A stretch of 64,000 nt of DNA from Nelumbo lutea (GCA_022828595.1 JAKGHH010000003.1:58145759-58209758); one strand, 5' to 3'; positions 10,480 through 22,812 are shown, numbered from the stretch's first letter. Notes: a model not told the origin generated them from the letters alone. Numbers and translations: made by a program.

Positions 10480-11802
10480 CCGTGATGAAGTCTGCTAAGG
10501 CTTGGGCCTTAATAGCAGTTCGTGGCTTGTATTGGAGATCGTACTCGTTGAGCTCAACGGCCTACTTCGTCAGTCGACCAGAGACCTCGGGCTTGAGTAG
10601 GACTTGCCTCAGAGGTTTGTTAGTAAGGACGATAACACTATGAGCCTGAAAATACAGACGTAGCTTTCAGTGCATAGGCCAATTTTTCTATCTCCAGATA
10701 TCTTGTCTATGCTTCCTGCAACACTTTACTAACATAGTAGATAGGTCGTTGGACCCGATCTACTTCTTTTATTAGTACCGAGCTGACCACTTCGTCACTT
10801 GCCGAGAGGTACAACTCTAAAACATTGCCCTCTTCGGGCCGGGTTAAGACCGGTATGCTAACGAGGGAGTTTTTGAGCTCGTCAAATGCGAGTTGGTAGT
10901 CTTGAGTCCATTCAAATCCTTTGCTTTTAATTGCCTTAAAGAAAAGTAGGCAGCGATCTGCTGACTTTGACATGAAGTGGCTCAGAGCGGCTATTCTGCC
11001 GTTCAACCCCTGAACCTCCTTCATTTTTCGGGGTGGTCTCATATTTAGGATGACCTTTATTTTATCCGGGTTGGCTTCAATGCCGTGCTGGTTTACAATG
11101 TATCCCAGAAATTTACCCGATGTGACGCCAAAGACACGCTTATTCGGGTTCAACTTCATATTAATTCTATGCAGAATTTCAAAGACTAAATGCAAGTCTT
11201 GTATTAAGTCGCATGAAAACTAGGTTTTGATGACCATGTCGTCTACATAACATTCTACTTTTTGACCAATCAATGGCTCAAACAATTTATTTACAAGTCT
11301 TTGAAAGGTTGGTTACGAAGGGCATGACCTTGTAGCAGTACAGGCCAAGCTCGGTTACGAAGGCAGTCTTTTCTTCATCTGTCGTGTCCATCCTGATCTA
11401 GTTATAGCCCGAGTAGACGTCTAGAAAGCTCAACAACTCATGCCCCGAGGTTGCGTCCACCAGACGGTCAATCCTGTGAAGTGGGAAGCAGTCCTTTGGG
11501 CAAGCTCGGTTCAAGTCGGTGTAGTCGACGCACATGCGCCATTTACCGTTAGCCTTTTTCACCAGAATGGGGTTGGCCACCCAGCTCGGGTAATGGACTT
11601 CCCTGATAAAATTGGTTGCAAGGAGCTTCCTGACCTCCTCGTCGACTGCCCTCCATCGCTTTGGGACTAGGTTGCGTTTCTTCTGTCTAACGGGCCTAAC
11701 TACAGGATTAGTATTAAGCTTTTGAGTTATGATGTTGGGGTCTATGCCGAGCATTTCTGTCGTAGACCGTGCAAAAACATCTAAATTTTCAAGTAAAAGC
11801 AT
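10480..11802 (-). pseudogene. E2 reverse transcriptase and first RNase H
   Basis: RT copies element RNA into DNA. From 11802 leftwards come PKRWRAVDEEV, the fingers motif WVANPILVKKANGKWRMCVD, ACPKDCFPLHRIDRLVD and SFLDVYSGYN, then the active-site peptide CYVDDMV near 11240. The thumb and connection follow (GKFLGYIVNQHGIEANPDKI, RPIYYVSKVL). A TAG follows SGYN. Around 11310 the motif [12 protein letters not shown] of E3 is cut by a deletion of about 16 bases that shifts the frame. An E-to-stop change follows VLQEA at 10707. The RT is therefore dead although all domains are present. Confidence 0.9.
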
Positions 11803-11921
11803 ACCAGTATAGATCGCAGGGGCTCTTTAATGGAAGCACCGATCTGAAGCATTTGGGTTGGGTCCTCCATCGAGGCTGGGATGAAGATGGTCTCTTCTAT
11901 GGGAGCATTTCGCTCCTCACT

Positions 11922-12877
11922 CTACTTCGTAGGTCGCTCCAGCTCGAGGTCATCGACCACTTTGGCTTTCCCTTTGAGGGAGGCGACGTAGAATTTGCGA
12001 GACTTAAGCTGGTCACCTCGCGCTATCCCGATTCCGAAGTTCGTGGGGAACTTCATGGCCAAGTAGTAAGTGGACACCACAGCCCGTAAGGCATGGGTAA
12101 TCGGCCGACCTACTATGGCGTTATACGGGGAGGGGGTTGCGACCACCAAGAAATCGTGGTTGAGCCTCACTATGCTAGGCCAAGTGCCGACTTCCACTGG
12201 TACTGTAATCCTTCCCAGGGCCTAACTTCTTCTCCGCTGAAGCCTACTAGGGGAATGTTCACGGGCTTCAGGTCGCTCTCTTGGAGCTGAAGTTGGTCGA
12301 AGGCTGCTTTGAAGAGGATGTCCGCTGAGCTGCCTGAGTCGACGAGGACGCGCCTGACTTCAAAGTCGTTGATCTTGATCTTTATGACGAGCCCGTCACC
12401 ATGGGGGTAGTGGACACCGTGCACGTCATCTTCTGTGAAGAAGATGGGATCTTCCATCCTTGGCTGCTTTGGGGGGTTCTGCTCTTCCCTGGCAGCCTCG
12501 CGAGCTGATGCGTGAGCTGCAACTGAGGTGCAGCCCCCCACAATCGAACCTCCAACTATGATGTGGATGGTCCCCCGAACTGGTCTCTCTTCGAGGGGCT
12601 GCTTCTGCGGCTGTTCCGCTTGCCTACTGAACTCGGGAGCATTCCTACTCTGCTCCCCTTGCCGACCAACTTTATTACTATTATTATTACTTTGTACAAA
12701 ATTTCTCTGATATCCACCATGGATGAGTTCTTCTATCTCGTCATGGAGATTTTTACAACTTTCGGTGCTATGACAGTGATCTTTATGAAAGCTACAGTAC
12801 ATATTTTTATTTCTAACATTAGGGTCCGCCTTTAGCCGAGGTGGCCACTTCACGTACGAGGCGCCCTTGATCTCCAT
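11922..12877 (-). pseudogene. E2 gag C-terminus (zinc-knuckle region) and aspartic protease
   Basis: One open frame (12877-12170) contains NMYCSFHKDHCHSTESC, the H/C-rich zinc-binding motif of Tat/Athila-type gag, followed by EIEELIHGGY, a glutamine/asparagine-rich linker and the protease active site VLVDSGSSADILF near 12340. The protease continues in another frame at 12197-11922 with VVATPSPYNAIVGRPITHAL, YYLAMKFPT and a charged tail. The protease cleaves the polyprotein. The frame change near 12190-12240 breaks the protease. Confidence 0.88.
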
Positions 12878-12934
12878 GAGGATCTCGGCCCGCTTCGCGT
12901 TGAGGGGAGTGTAGTCCCTTTCTACTGCCGGAGG

Positions 12935-14336
12935 TCAGAAGGGCTGAACCGGCCTTGCCCCCCGAGCTGGGTGCTTCTTCTTTCTACTGTCGCTTTGAGA
13001 TGGGGGCTCTGGTTCCCTCTTCCTTTTCTCAAGGGCCTGCTCACCCTTCTGGTTGATTTCTTCCTCCGTCCCTATAAGCCAATCCGCGAGCCTGAGGAAC
13101 TCGTTCAAGGTCTTGGGCTGGTTGACAACTACGTGCCACTTGAACTCCTTGTGGGTGATACCTCGCTTGGCTGCGGTGAGGCAAACTGTGGGATCCAGGT
13201 CGGGTATTTGCAAACAAGCGTCATTGAACCACTTGATGTAACTCCAAATGGACTCCCCTTCCTTTTGAACTATGCCGAGGAGGCTTTCTTGAGTTCTTGG
13301 GCACCTCTTGCTGGTGACGAAGTGGGAGGTGAAAACTTGCATGAACTGCGCCGACCCATCAAGCCCGACCAAGCGTGAGGTTTCGATACCAGGTGCGGGC
13401 TACCCCTTTGAAGGTGGTGGAAAAGGCCACACACATGCAGGACTCGCTGGCTCTTGCCAGGTGCATCTGGGACTAAAATGCGCCCACATGATCATTCGGA
13501 TCAAAGGATCCATCATACTTGTCCAGTGGAGGGAGCTTGAAGTCCCTTGGCATGGGGACAACAAGGAGTTCTTAGACAATGGGGAAGAAACTGAGAGGAG
13601 AGGGGCAGATTTCACTTCACCTGAGTATACCTCCTCTTTTCCTTTGAGCTCGGGAGAGACTCGGGTAGTAGTTCGGCGAGCTCGTCAGTGTCTTCGCTGC
13701 TGCTTTGCTGGTTCGGCATTGGTGCTTGATGCTTCAGTGTTACCGAGCTCGATGGGCTCGGGCTGCTGGTGGTAGCTCTAAATCGAAGGGCCTTGCCTGT
13801 AGTCTGTAGCTAGGACCTCAAACGAGTTCTCTGCAAGCGGCAGCTCGAATTGTGAATGCTGGGGCAATGCGGGCTTGGTTGGCTGGGAGGCCCTCGGCCT
13901 GCCCACAGGCTGCGAAGCGGGGGTAGCTGGCCTCTCCTTCCTACCATGGGAAGAGGCTTGGCTCTTGGCGGGATCCTGGGCCTGAGAGGCTTCTCTCTGG
14001 CGAGGTCGTTCGTCTGGCGGGAGGGTTTGGCTTGCTTCGAGGCTGGATGTCGAGGGGGAAGCGGTGGCTGGGCTTGAGGCAAGGAGGGAAACTACTGTTG
14101 GTACTGGTACTGGGAGACCTGATGTAGCACTTGTTGTTGGTAGAGCTGGAACTGCTGAAATTGTTGCATTTGAGCTTGCATGGTTCGCATGCATTGCATT
14201 AAGTCTTCCAACTGGTTCGGGTTGGCCACTAGGGGCACAATCGAAGGTTCAACAAAGATTGCCCCAACTATGGAAGGGAGTGGAGCGACAACGGATGCCA
14301 CTGGAGGAGGCCATGAATGCTGAGTTTTCAAAATGA
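12935..14336 (-). pseudogene. E2 gag, N-terminal and capsid part
   Basis: The likely start is the MASSS methionine near 14334. The N-terminal region is low-complexity: a glutamine-rich stretch (QMQQFQQFQLYQQQ) and a proline/serine-rich stretch. The capsid domain includes DFKLPPLDKYDGSFDP and, in the open frame 13372-12935, QVFTSHFVTSKRCP, EGESIWSYIKWFN, CLQIPDLD and ITHKEFKWHVV. A small deletion after MASSS shifts the frame relative to E3. Stops occur at the SQMHL segment and after QQ before FPS. A TGA follows VQPF at 12935, also present in E3. Confidence 0.88.
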
Positions 14337-14372
14337 AACTGTAGAAGCTTAGAGGAGTGCTTTTTGAAGCGT

Positions 14373-14392
14373 TTCCCACAGACGACGCCAAA
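14373..14392 (-). other. E2 primer-binding site
   Basis: Immediately inside the 5' LTR the minus strand reads TTTGGCGTCGTCTGTGGGAA. Plant Ty3 elements often have TGGCGCCG at this place, which pairs with a tRNA 3' end. E2 has one mismatch in that core (GTCG for GCCG). E3 has the exact TTTGGCGCCGTCT. I do not assign the tRNA with certainty. Confidence 0.75.
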
Positions 14393-15321
14393 TGATGCTG
14401 CACAATCCGGGCACTCCTAGCTAGCTGCTGACTGGCTCCTAGCTGGCAACGGACGACACCTGAGAAGAAGACGGTGAAGAATTCCCAGGGGACTTGCCCG
14501 GTGGGAATACTCCGATGCTTAAGTTAGAATGCTGGGGAAAATAGTAAAGAGTGTAAAAAATGCTAAGAGTGTAGGTCGCACTAGATTACTGAGTTAGCTC
14601 GAGAGCAAGTAAGTTCAAGATAAGATCTCAGATGTTCGAGAGAGAGAGAGAGCCCTTCCCTTCCACTAAGGGGCTCTTATATAGGCGTTCTTGTCAAATC
14701 GGGCGTAACCGCCACTAGACCTCTATCGCAGCCGTTATTTTCCAGGGCTGTGCAAGTAACCGTTGCAGGGCACTACCCAATCGGGTGAGTGACACGTCCC
14801 GGGAGGACAGGCACGCCACCAGCTGTCGAGAGACGTGGGTGCAGTCTGTCGAATTGGTAGGGACTGCGTCGTCGATCAGGAGACGTAGCGCAGTTTGGCG
14901 GGTACGGTCTTGTCGGATAGAAGCTTCCTGAAAGCATCGCGTCGCTTAGTCATGAGCTATCCTGTTGCGTAGCAGACTATCTTGTCGCAAGCTTCTTTGT
15001 AGTGAGCTCCTTGGGGTACTTCGAGGTGACCCCTCTCAAGGTTGCCTTTGGGGCAGTTTTTCTGCCTAAGTGTTGGAGCAAGCTGATTACCCTAGCCCGC
15101 GAACTGGGGTAGACTTGTCTTGGAGTATTCCCTTTCAGTAGCTCGGGGGACCTCGAGCTCGCATTGTAGCAAGCTCCCCCTATAGCAAGCTATGATGTAG
15201 CGAGCTGCCCTGTGGGCTAGCTCCTTAGTCGCGGTCAAACTGTAATGCTGAGTTGTTGCTCGTGCTGAGTCATGTCCACATGTCATCATCTCAAGAGGTT
15301 GGGTCAAATCACCCTCCATCA
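14393..15321 (-). repeat. E2 5' LTR
   Basis: It starts TGATGCTGCACAATC and ends ACCCTCCATCA, colinear with the LTR at 4297-5221. As the upstream LTR of a minus-strand element it should hold the promoter; the minus strand has CCTATATAAGAGC near 14690. It abuts the GTTAT duplication on the right. Confidence 0.92.
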
Positions 15322-15587
15322 GTTATTTATGCCAGTTGATTGGTTATAAAATTTTTCGGTATCATGCATGCTTTTTTCTTGCATCATAATCAAAATTGTT
15401 AGGGAAAAATTTATAATGCCAGTAGGAGAAAGAAGTTGGTAAGTGTTCAGGGAAAACTTGATGACCGAACAATAATACATAGCTCCCTAGGCCTGTCAAA
15501 CATAGCTGAGGTTGCAAAAGAGATCAACTCCTTGTTTGTGAATACTTGATGCGTAATCCAACCATATTAAATATAATGTTAAACTAA

Positions 15588-15814
15588 GGTTTAAAACGCC
15601 AGATCGGACAACCATTTTAGCCACCGATTTCCAATTTAAATGGTCTGACCATTTGGTTAGAATGGACGGTTTTTTTTTTTATTTATAAAAATAAAAATGG
15701 CCAAAATGATTTTTGGCTCAAAATTGATTTAGAGTGAAACGGAACCGATTGTCTAAATGTTTTCGGACCAACTGGTCTGACCGTCCGGTCTAATCTGGTC
15801 TGATTTTCAAAACC
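15588..15814. mobile_element. Small inverted-repeat element, 227 bp
   Basis: The left end GGTTTAAAACGCCAGATC is matched in inverted form by the right end GGTCTGATTTTCAAAACC. The interior repeats GGTCTGACC-type words. A relative with a similar left end occurs at 20669. There is no coding capacity. Confidence 0.6.
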
Positions 15815-16151
15815 ATGTATAACACATTTACAGTTTTATAAAATATTATGTTACTAGAGCTCTATACCGTAGAAATTTCCATAAAGACATGTATATGTAA
15901 AAGTTTTGCGCTTTAACTCGATAATAGTTCTTTCGTATATTAATATGTGGATGTTTAGATAATTATGTAAAAGTTGTTTTAGTTTAACCACCTTTTTGTT
16001 ATTACAAAAAAAAGTATCCCATTTATCAGCCTTTGCTTATATATATGTGTGTCAAAAATTTGAATTTGTGAAATTTTTAGACAACAATGTATATATATCC
16101 CAAGTCTCCCAACCAACCAGAGGTCTAACCAAGTGTGTCATTTAACACTAA

Positions 16152-16280
16152 GGTTATGTTTGGTTTGAAGGAAAAGGTAGGGAAAGGAAGGGAAAGATAT
16201 CAAACCCTATATAAGGTTTGTATAGGTTTTCTTGCCTTTCCTTTCCTTTCCCTATTTTTTCTTTCAAACCAAACATAGCC
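16152..16280. mobile_element. MITE of 129 bp, TAA duplication
   Basis: Its ends are inverted copies (GGTTATGTTTGGTTTGAAGG at the left, CTTTCAAACCAAACATAGCC at the right), and TAA flanks both sides (16149-16151 and 16281-16283). The interior is GGAAAGG/CCTTTCC-rich and can fold back over most of its length. A second copy of the same family is at 44308-44432. Confidence 0.8.
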
Positions 16281-16859
16281 TAAGGTTGAAAGTATCAATA
16301 CATATATTTTAGCAATATGATGTATATCTATTTTGAGGATTACTAAAATGCCAAATTGTTAGTGAATAAAAACTTATTCAGGGATCGACCTCACCTAACA
16401 GGTTAAGCTTTTAGGTTGAATGGTTCCTTGAGACGGAAGCATAGCCTATTTGCTCAAGTTGTCTACTGTTAGATTCTCACCGCCCCTATTATAATTAATT
16501 AAATTTCAGCATAAGGTATGGGTGGGCCTATAAATAATTGTCCATGCTTCAAGCCCAATAGGCTTTCACGTGAAGGGATGTGTTAGAGAATAAAAACTTA
16601 TTAAGGGACCTCATCTAACAATTTAAACTTTTAGGTTGAACCACTCCTAAAGAAAAATACTAAGATTCAAGTTCGTTAATAGATTTGAACATTAATATAT
16701 TCATCTGAATGCTATTATCTATATATGATTTATCAAAGTGAAAACATAAAGAAAACAAGAATATCAATGCTTTGAACCATGCTTTTCATATTCAGAGTGT
16801 GATACTTCCAACCATGCTTGACACCTTCTCTACATTAGTTTATATGGATTTACTATGTA

Positions 16860-17195
16860 GGTGTTTGGAACCAATGCCATTTTTCTTGAAAAACGGTGCC
16901 ACATCAGTGCCATGTTTGAAATCTATTTTGTGAAGAAAAGCTCACTATTTGATTAGGCATTAGAATTTTTCCAAAAAGTGTTTTCTCGATCCATGTGATG
17001 GAAATTGAGAAAGGCATGGCATGAGAAAATTGGTTTTTTTTTCTTTTTATGTTTCCTTTTTTTTTATTGTTGCTAGTAATAGTATGCTGATGTGGTATTA
17101 GCAATGGTCCCAAACAAGAAAGAAAAAGTTGTTTTTGAGAAATGACAATCTTATTCAGCACCATTTTCTAAGAAATTACACCAATTCCAAACATA
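16860..17195. mobile_element. Small TIR element, about 336 bp
   Basis: The left end TGTTTGGAACCAATGCCATT and the right end (complement of ACACCAATTCCAAACATA) form inverted repeats of roughly 40 bp with several mismatches. A half copy lies at 2695-2837. No clear target duplication was found, so the class is open. Confidence 0.6.
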
Positions 17196-18486
17196 TTCTA
17201 TAGATACGCACAATTACAAACATATTAAAACCTTTTTATTTGTTTAGTTTGTTTTTTTTTAATGGGGAGGAGGTGGAAGAAGGAGATAAATAATAAGGCT
17301 TACACACAAACCAACAGAGGGAGAATGGTAGCTAGGCCATGGCCCTTCGGTCCCCACTCAACAGATTAGAGCCTTTTCAGTTCTCACCTCAACTGCTACG
17401 TGTAAGAGTTGTAGCCATCTGAATCCTTACTAGAGAATTCAAAAATTATTCACTCCCACTACGTGTAAGATTTCTTGCCACTCAAATCCCTTTTCATAGT
17501 AGTCATAACTAATCTATATTTAATTAAAATAACAAATAAATTAAGTGAAGAAGCATAAGTTATATATGCTTCACACAGTTATACATGCATGTAATATTCG
17601 ACCTACCAAACCTATACCAGTCCATCCATTCTGTTCCTTGTCCTTTCAAAAAAGCATAGATAGATCACTTTGGAATCATATTTCTCCAATATTATACTCT
17701 GTATTATGATTCTCTTCTTTTGATTAAAGGAAAAGGGAGTGGGTTGTCTAAATGGAGATATTTCAACCACTAAGACAACAGTCCAAGCTAGTGCTTGCTT
17801 GATCCATATCATTTTATGCCAGACCTAATTTCCAGCTTTAACTAAAGAAGAAGGTACTTTCGTTTGACTTATGCCAAGGAACGTTAGTAATTTGTTTTAT
17901 AAAAATGGATGACAGATGATTAGCTAGTTAGGTAATAATGTTGGCCTTAGGGTTGGATACGGTGGGGTTTCATGTATTTTATTATCGGTGTAGAATCTCA
18001 TTATTGATTTTAACAGCGCCACCATGTTCAGCTAATCCAAATTCACTGTTAATAGGTTGAGTATTGGTTGAATGAGGGTAGACCTGTCCTCAACCAGTAA
18101 ATAGAATATAGAGACCCACTTCTAACCCAGAGTCTATAGGATAGGGTTGAAATTTTTTTTCGTATCTTAAGGCAACACACACTTATAACTCTCATGGTAG
18201 GTGGTAACAGGTAGCAAGACTTAGATCCGCATCTCTGATGGATTACCCAGCTAACCTACCAACTGAACCACCACTCAATTACTATGATAGGGCTGTAAAT
18301 TGGGTTGCTTGATTTGAAGTGTTTCAAGTAGGCTCAGGGTAAAGTTTGGGCCCGTTGAAAACATGGTTCAAAAAGTTGATAAAAACTTTCTTTCTTTCTT
18401 TTTTTTTTTTTTTTTTCTATTTTAAATTTTTTCATGACTACTTTAATTGGACGGCTTCTAATCTAGAGATATGACTCTCATGTAAT

Positions 18487-18888
18487 TAGGGGTGCTCAAC
18501 AAAAACCAAAGACTTGAACTGTACTAGGAAAATAGAACTGAAAAATCTGCTTAATCAAACCGATCATGTAATTAGGGTTGAGTTTTTTATTAACCTAAAA
18601 GAAAAATCGACAATTAATCAAACTATCTAGCATATATATATATATATAATATACATAGGTATAATATATTATTTATAACATAATATATATGTTATATATT
18701 TATATATATATATGTCTAATATATATTGAAAATATAAAAATTGAGAAATCAAAAAATTGAACTGGTCAAAAACTGAATCGATCAATCAATTAACCAATTG
18801 ATTTTGGTTTGGTTTCGGTTCACAATTTTTCAAAAACTAGTACCAATTTGCTTCAAAAAATAGTTCATGATTAGGTTAATCCTACACG
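18487..18888. mobile_element. hAT-like MITE, degenerate right end
   Basis: The left end TAGGGGTGCTCAAC resembles the terminal motif TAGGGGTGAGCA of the elements at 35179 and 37162. The interior has the same AACTGAATCG / GGTTTTGGTT composition and an AT core at 18630-18720. The right end near 18888 is only weakly inverted. Confidence 0.45.
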
Positions 18889-19950
18889 TTACTTAGTTTC
18901 ATATTTGTTCTTTCTAGGTTTTCAATATATATATATATATATATACAGTTTTGGAGTCATTATGTTGATTTATATAAGGAGTAGGGACATCAATAAACAA
19001 GGGGTCAAGGAACCCATTACTCAACTTAGGGTCACGTACAATTCGATTTACTTTTATGAGACGTGGGGAGTGGGGAGAGATAGGCAATCCATGATGAGGA
19101 CTAACTTTTATTGGAGTGACTAATGCGTGATAAATGACCCCTCCGACCTCGCAAAAAATTGACCTAATCCAATCCAAGCTGAAAAAACAGGGTTAGGGTC
19201 AAATATTTATTTATATGAATTTGAGGATGAGCCCACTTGACTCCATCTGAAAAAATTGGGTTGGGTTATGGGTCAACCCGCTAATCCAACCCACTGACCC
19301 AGTTTGTCAGGTCTAATTGGGATTGTTAATGTATTGTTAGAAGTTTTCACTCTTTAATATTTATTATTTAGTCTTTATTCTTTATCATTTACTCTTTGAA
19401 TTGTTAAATAATGTTCAATTTTTATTATTTTATGTTTAAAATTTCAAGATTAATTCCTTTAATTTTGGCATTTTTTCTGTATTTTTCCTTTATTTTTTAA
19501 AATTCCAGTTATTTCATTTTTAGGGATGATCTAAATTGACCTGTAGATCAATCCTAACCCGAATATCTAGGGTTAGGGTCTAGCATTTGCTGACCCAACC
19601 TGAAATTCAACCAGAAGTGTCTTGAACGAACCCAAACCCGATCCACCCAACCCAATTGCCAAGTGTATTGCCCCCTTGCATGACCCTTTTTGAGACAAGG
19701 CAAATCTTATCTCCCTCCAATTGTATGGCATCTTTGGTCGTTTTCTCTTTTGTTTTTGAATTAGTTTTTTGGTTTCGGAGTTTGATCTGATACAAATTTG
19801 GAGAGAAAATTCTTTCAAGAACGACTTATTCTTTGTTTTTTGTTGCATGGAGGTTTGAATTCAATTTTGATGCACATCCTGTCTTTAAGTGGAACCATTT
19901 GATAGTACTAATTTTTTGTAAGAGTAAAGGAAAAAGCTACTAAGTAAATG

Positions 19951-20060
19951 CACATCTCATATATAACAGGTCCCACTTTTATGGTGTGTCCAAATTTTAT
20001 TATATGATATGCAGTGTCAAATCAAGTTGGTAGAGTGTTGGAATGTGTTTTAATTTATTG
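19951..20060. repeat. Diverged half copy of the hairpin repeat at 63365-63527
   Basis: The order of words is the same as in 63415-63527: CACATCTCATA, CCCACTTTTATGGTG, GCAGTGTCAAATCAAG, TTGGTAGAGTGTTGGAATGTG. The inverted left arm is not present here. Confidence 0.6.
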
Positions 20061-20668
20061 GTAAGAGATATTAACTTGACCATTCAATCATTGCATGCGT
20101 TTCTTGTTATAACACCGGTCCCACCACCGGGAAAGGCCAAGTTTTCTCACTTGTTTTATCAAAAACAGTGGTTTTCACATAGTAGGGGGAAACCAGAGTA
20201 AATTTGTTTTAATCTCAGTGATTTTGAGGGGTAGGTGGGAATCACTGATTTTTTTAGAAATGGTGAAAAGGCAATTTCCTTAAAAATCCAGCAATAAGGG
20301 TTTTTATAGTTCAGTCCATCTCAGAAATCTGATCCCCACTATACAGGTCAGGTGAATCAATTAGAAAATTCACGGGCAGGATGCCGTTTATAGGATAGGG
20401 GGGCTACTAGTAATCTAGGAGGGGGCAAATCAATTAGAAAATCATCTCTCTCCTAGTTCACTGAAGCTTCTAACATTATCCTAAATCATGATTCATGAAA
20501 AATTGACTAACCAATTCCTCTACTGATTTTTTGAGAAATCAGTCTTACCAAATGAAAGCTTTCACATGATTTGGAGAATCAGCTGATGTAACAACCTTAT
20601 AAATCAAAACGGAAAACTGGTTTCTTGCAACCAAAACTCAACATTGGCTTAAGAGGATGTATTGAACA

Positions 20669-20950
20669 AGGTTTTTAAAACTGGATCGGACAGAGAACCA
20701 TTCTGAGTCTGGTTCTCAGGTTGAACGGTCTGACCGTTTGATCCAAACGAATGGCCTGTTCTGCTAAAAAAATAAAAAGAAAAACAAAAACGGCCATAAA
20801 CTGTTTTCGAATTGACTGGTTTGATGATTTAACCACCCAGATCACCGATTCGCTGACCAAATCAACGGTTTTGGGCCAAATAGCAGTTTTGGGGTAAAAT
20901 GAAACCGATTCCCACTATTTTCAATCGGACGTCCGATCTGGTCAGAATTT
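20669..20950. repeat. Dispersed repeat related to 15588-15814
   Basis: It opens GGTTTTTAAAACTGGATC, similar to the left end of 15588-15814, and contains GGTCTGACCGTTTGATCC and CGGACGTCCGATCTGGTC. The right terminal repeat is incomplete. Confidence 0.45.
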
Positions 20951-22376
20951 CCCCAAATAAAAAGAATATAAAAAAAGGAAATATAAAAGTAATAGAGAGC
21001 TTACGTCGGAATTGGTAATGCCCATCGTCATAGTTCAGGCATTTAGTTTATTTTTGGGTAAACTCCATATACCCCTTATATCAAGGAGTACTAGCTGTTT
21101 TACTTAATTACCTAATATGTCAGATTTCCATGAAGTATCACAAGTAATCCCATAGAAGAATGGATGAAAAATGCTACTTTTTTCTATTCTAATGCCCATT
21201 AAATTACTGTTTTGGATGATTTTGCCTATCTTTTTCAATTCATATTTGAGGATGAGAAAGGGGCATCTTTTCCATGAACAGGACATGAAATCTCATTGAA
21301 TCAGGTTTGATGACGAGCGGCACAAAATGAAACAGTCCATATTTTATTCATCAAAAAAATCCATAATAGACCCAAAACTTCCCGTCCCATTTCTCTCCAA
21401 ACTTACCTCTTCTATCACTTACGTTCTTAAAGGTTTCCTTCCATTGCCAGTTTTGCAGTTAGTATGTTAGGAATAATAGGAGAAGAGGTAAGAGTAAGGC
21501 TGCATTTGACATTCTTTATTCTAAGGATTTATTAAATTACCTTTACGAACATTGGGATTTTAACAACAAAAAAGAGATAAATCTTTAAAATAAGGAATGC
21601 CAAATGCTGCCTAAATGGATGAAAGAGAGAAAAAGACAAGTGAAGAAATTAACGGATGATGAGAGAAAGAGAGAGCGTTGGGTCTCCTCTTTTTCTTCCC
21701 CCTCATCAAACTAAAGAGGGAGAAAGGGAGGGGTGAGGCTTCCATTCCAACCACCACCGGTGCAATGGGCAATCACCATAATCGCAGATCACCGAATCTT
21801 CTCTCTCTCTCAATCTTTTCTTTCTTTCTTTCTTGTTTTCCACAGCAATCACCAACTTATTTTGTTTGTCTCTATTGTGCTCAAAGGTGGCGGAGATAAG
21901 AACCCTGTCTCTCAAGTGTCGACTGAGTCAATCCACCCTCCTTTTATTTAATTTTAATGTAATCTTCAACATGTCAAAGATAAGAGAAACAGATGTATAA
22001 CAAGTGTAGGAGATCTGGACTCCCCTTTTTTTCACAATTTTTTTAGGTTTACCTTTGTGGCTATTTTAGGAAATTAAGATGCTGTTTGTCAAGTTTAATT
22101 ATGATCTTACCTAAAAATTCGATCTTCAATTCCAATCTTTTAAAAGACTGAAAGAGTTGCCAAACAAGGCCAAGTAATTATGATCTTATCTCTAAAATAC
22201 TTAATAAATATATATTTGTTTTGATAGAAATCGAAGGGGCTCCACAAGACAGGGGTAGCACGTCCCCACAAATCATATATACAAATAAAAGCTAAATTCC
22301 ATTGAAGGTCAATGAGATTGAGACTTACAGTACCCTGTTGGGAAGAAAAGGCTTGATTGGTGAGCTAGTCTGCTGC

Positions 22377-22812
22377 TAGGGATGGCAATTTTCCCCATTT
22401 TCTTGATCCCCGTGGGGATGATGATGATTTCCCCCTCGTGGGGATAGGGATGAGGAAATTTTCATCCCGTCAATGGGGACGGGGCGGGGACAGGGAGAGC
22501 ACTCCCCGCCCTGTGGGGACCTCGATTCCCGTCCGTGGGATCCCCACTAATATATATGTATATATACGTTATATATGTACACATATGTCTATATATTAAT
22601 GTCTTAAAAATATGGTTGAATATGTCTGAATCTTTTTTAATAGATTGTAAATTTTAATTATTTTATTTTTATTTTTTAAATAAAATAAATAAACAAAAAT
22701 AAAATTATTAAAATTATAAAAAATTACGGGGAATGGGGACCCCTGCGGGGATGGGGATAACAAGGATTCACAGGGATGCTCCCCATCCCCGCCCCGCCCC
22801 ATTGCCATTCCT
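22377..22812. mobile_element. Small TIR element with GGGGA-rich arms, 436 bp
   Basis: The ends are TAGGGATGGCAAT and its near-exact inverse ATTGCCATTCCT. The arms are rich in GGGGAT/ATCCCC blocks that pair with each other, and the middle (22550-22720) is AT-rich. The terminal motif resembles hAT-type MITEs, but I found no convincing 8-bp duplication. Confidence 0.6.

Larger units (their letters stand above)
4297..15321 (-). mobile_element. E2: full-length Tat-lineage Ty3/gypsy retrotransposon, 11.0 kb
   Basis: Two LTRs of 925 and 929 bp enclose an internal region, and the whole is flanked by the same five bases, GTTAT, at 4292-4296 and 15322-15326. Reading on the minus strand the order is 5' LTR, primer-binding site, gag, protease, RT, RNase H, a second RNase H, integrase, a tandem-repeat spacer, an antisense gene, polypurine tract, 3' LTR. 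The second RNase H and the antisense gene are hallmarks of the Tat lineage. All coding parts carry stops or deletions. In the first 200 bases the LTRs differ at roughly one position in fourteen, so the insertion is old. Confidence 0.93.
15327..22376. other. AT-rich intergenic DNA with several small repeats
   Basis: No host gene is supported. Listed separately are inverted-repeat elements at 15588-15814, 16152-16280, 16860-17195 and 18487-18888, and dispersed repeats at 19951-20060 and 20669-20950. AT dinucleotide runs occur at 18630-18720 and 18926-18945. Bases 21650-21950 hold a purine/pyrimidine-rich stretch with short open frames that could be a gene leader, but nothing recognisable follows it. 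Confidence 0.55.

Noticed and set aside
10356..10643. Plus-strand frame of 95 codons with repeated GAPSSPELGA-like peptide
   Set aside because: It is the antisense shadow of the duplicated linker between the two RNase H domains of E2; the minus strand carries the pol reading.
12563..13378. Plus-strand frames across the E2 gag
   Set aside because: They are complements of the gag frame at 12935-13372 and of the zinc-knuckle frame.
19180..19340. GGGTTAGGGT words as telomere-like DNA
   Set aside because: The words are isolated and irregular, not an array of TTTAGGG.
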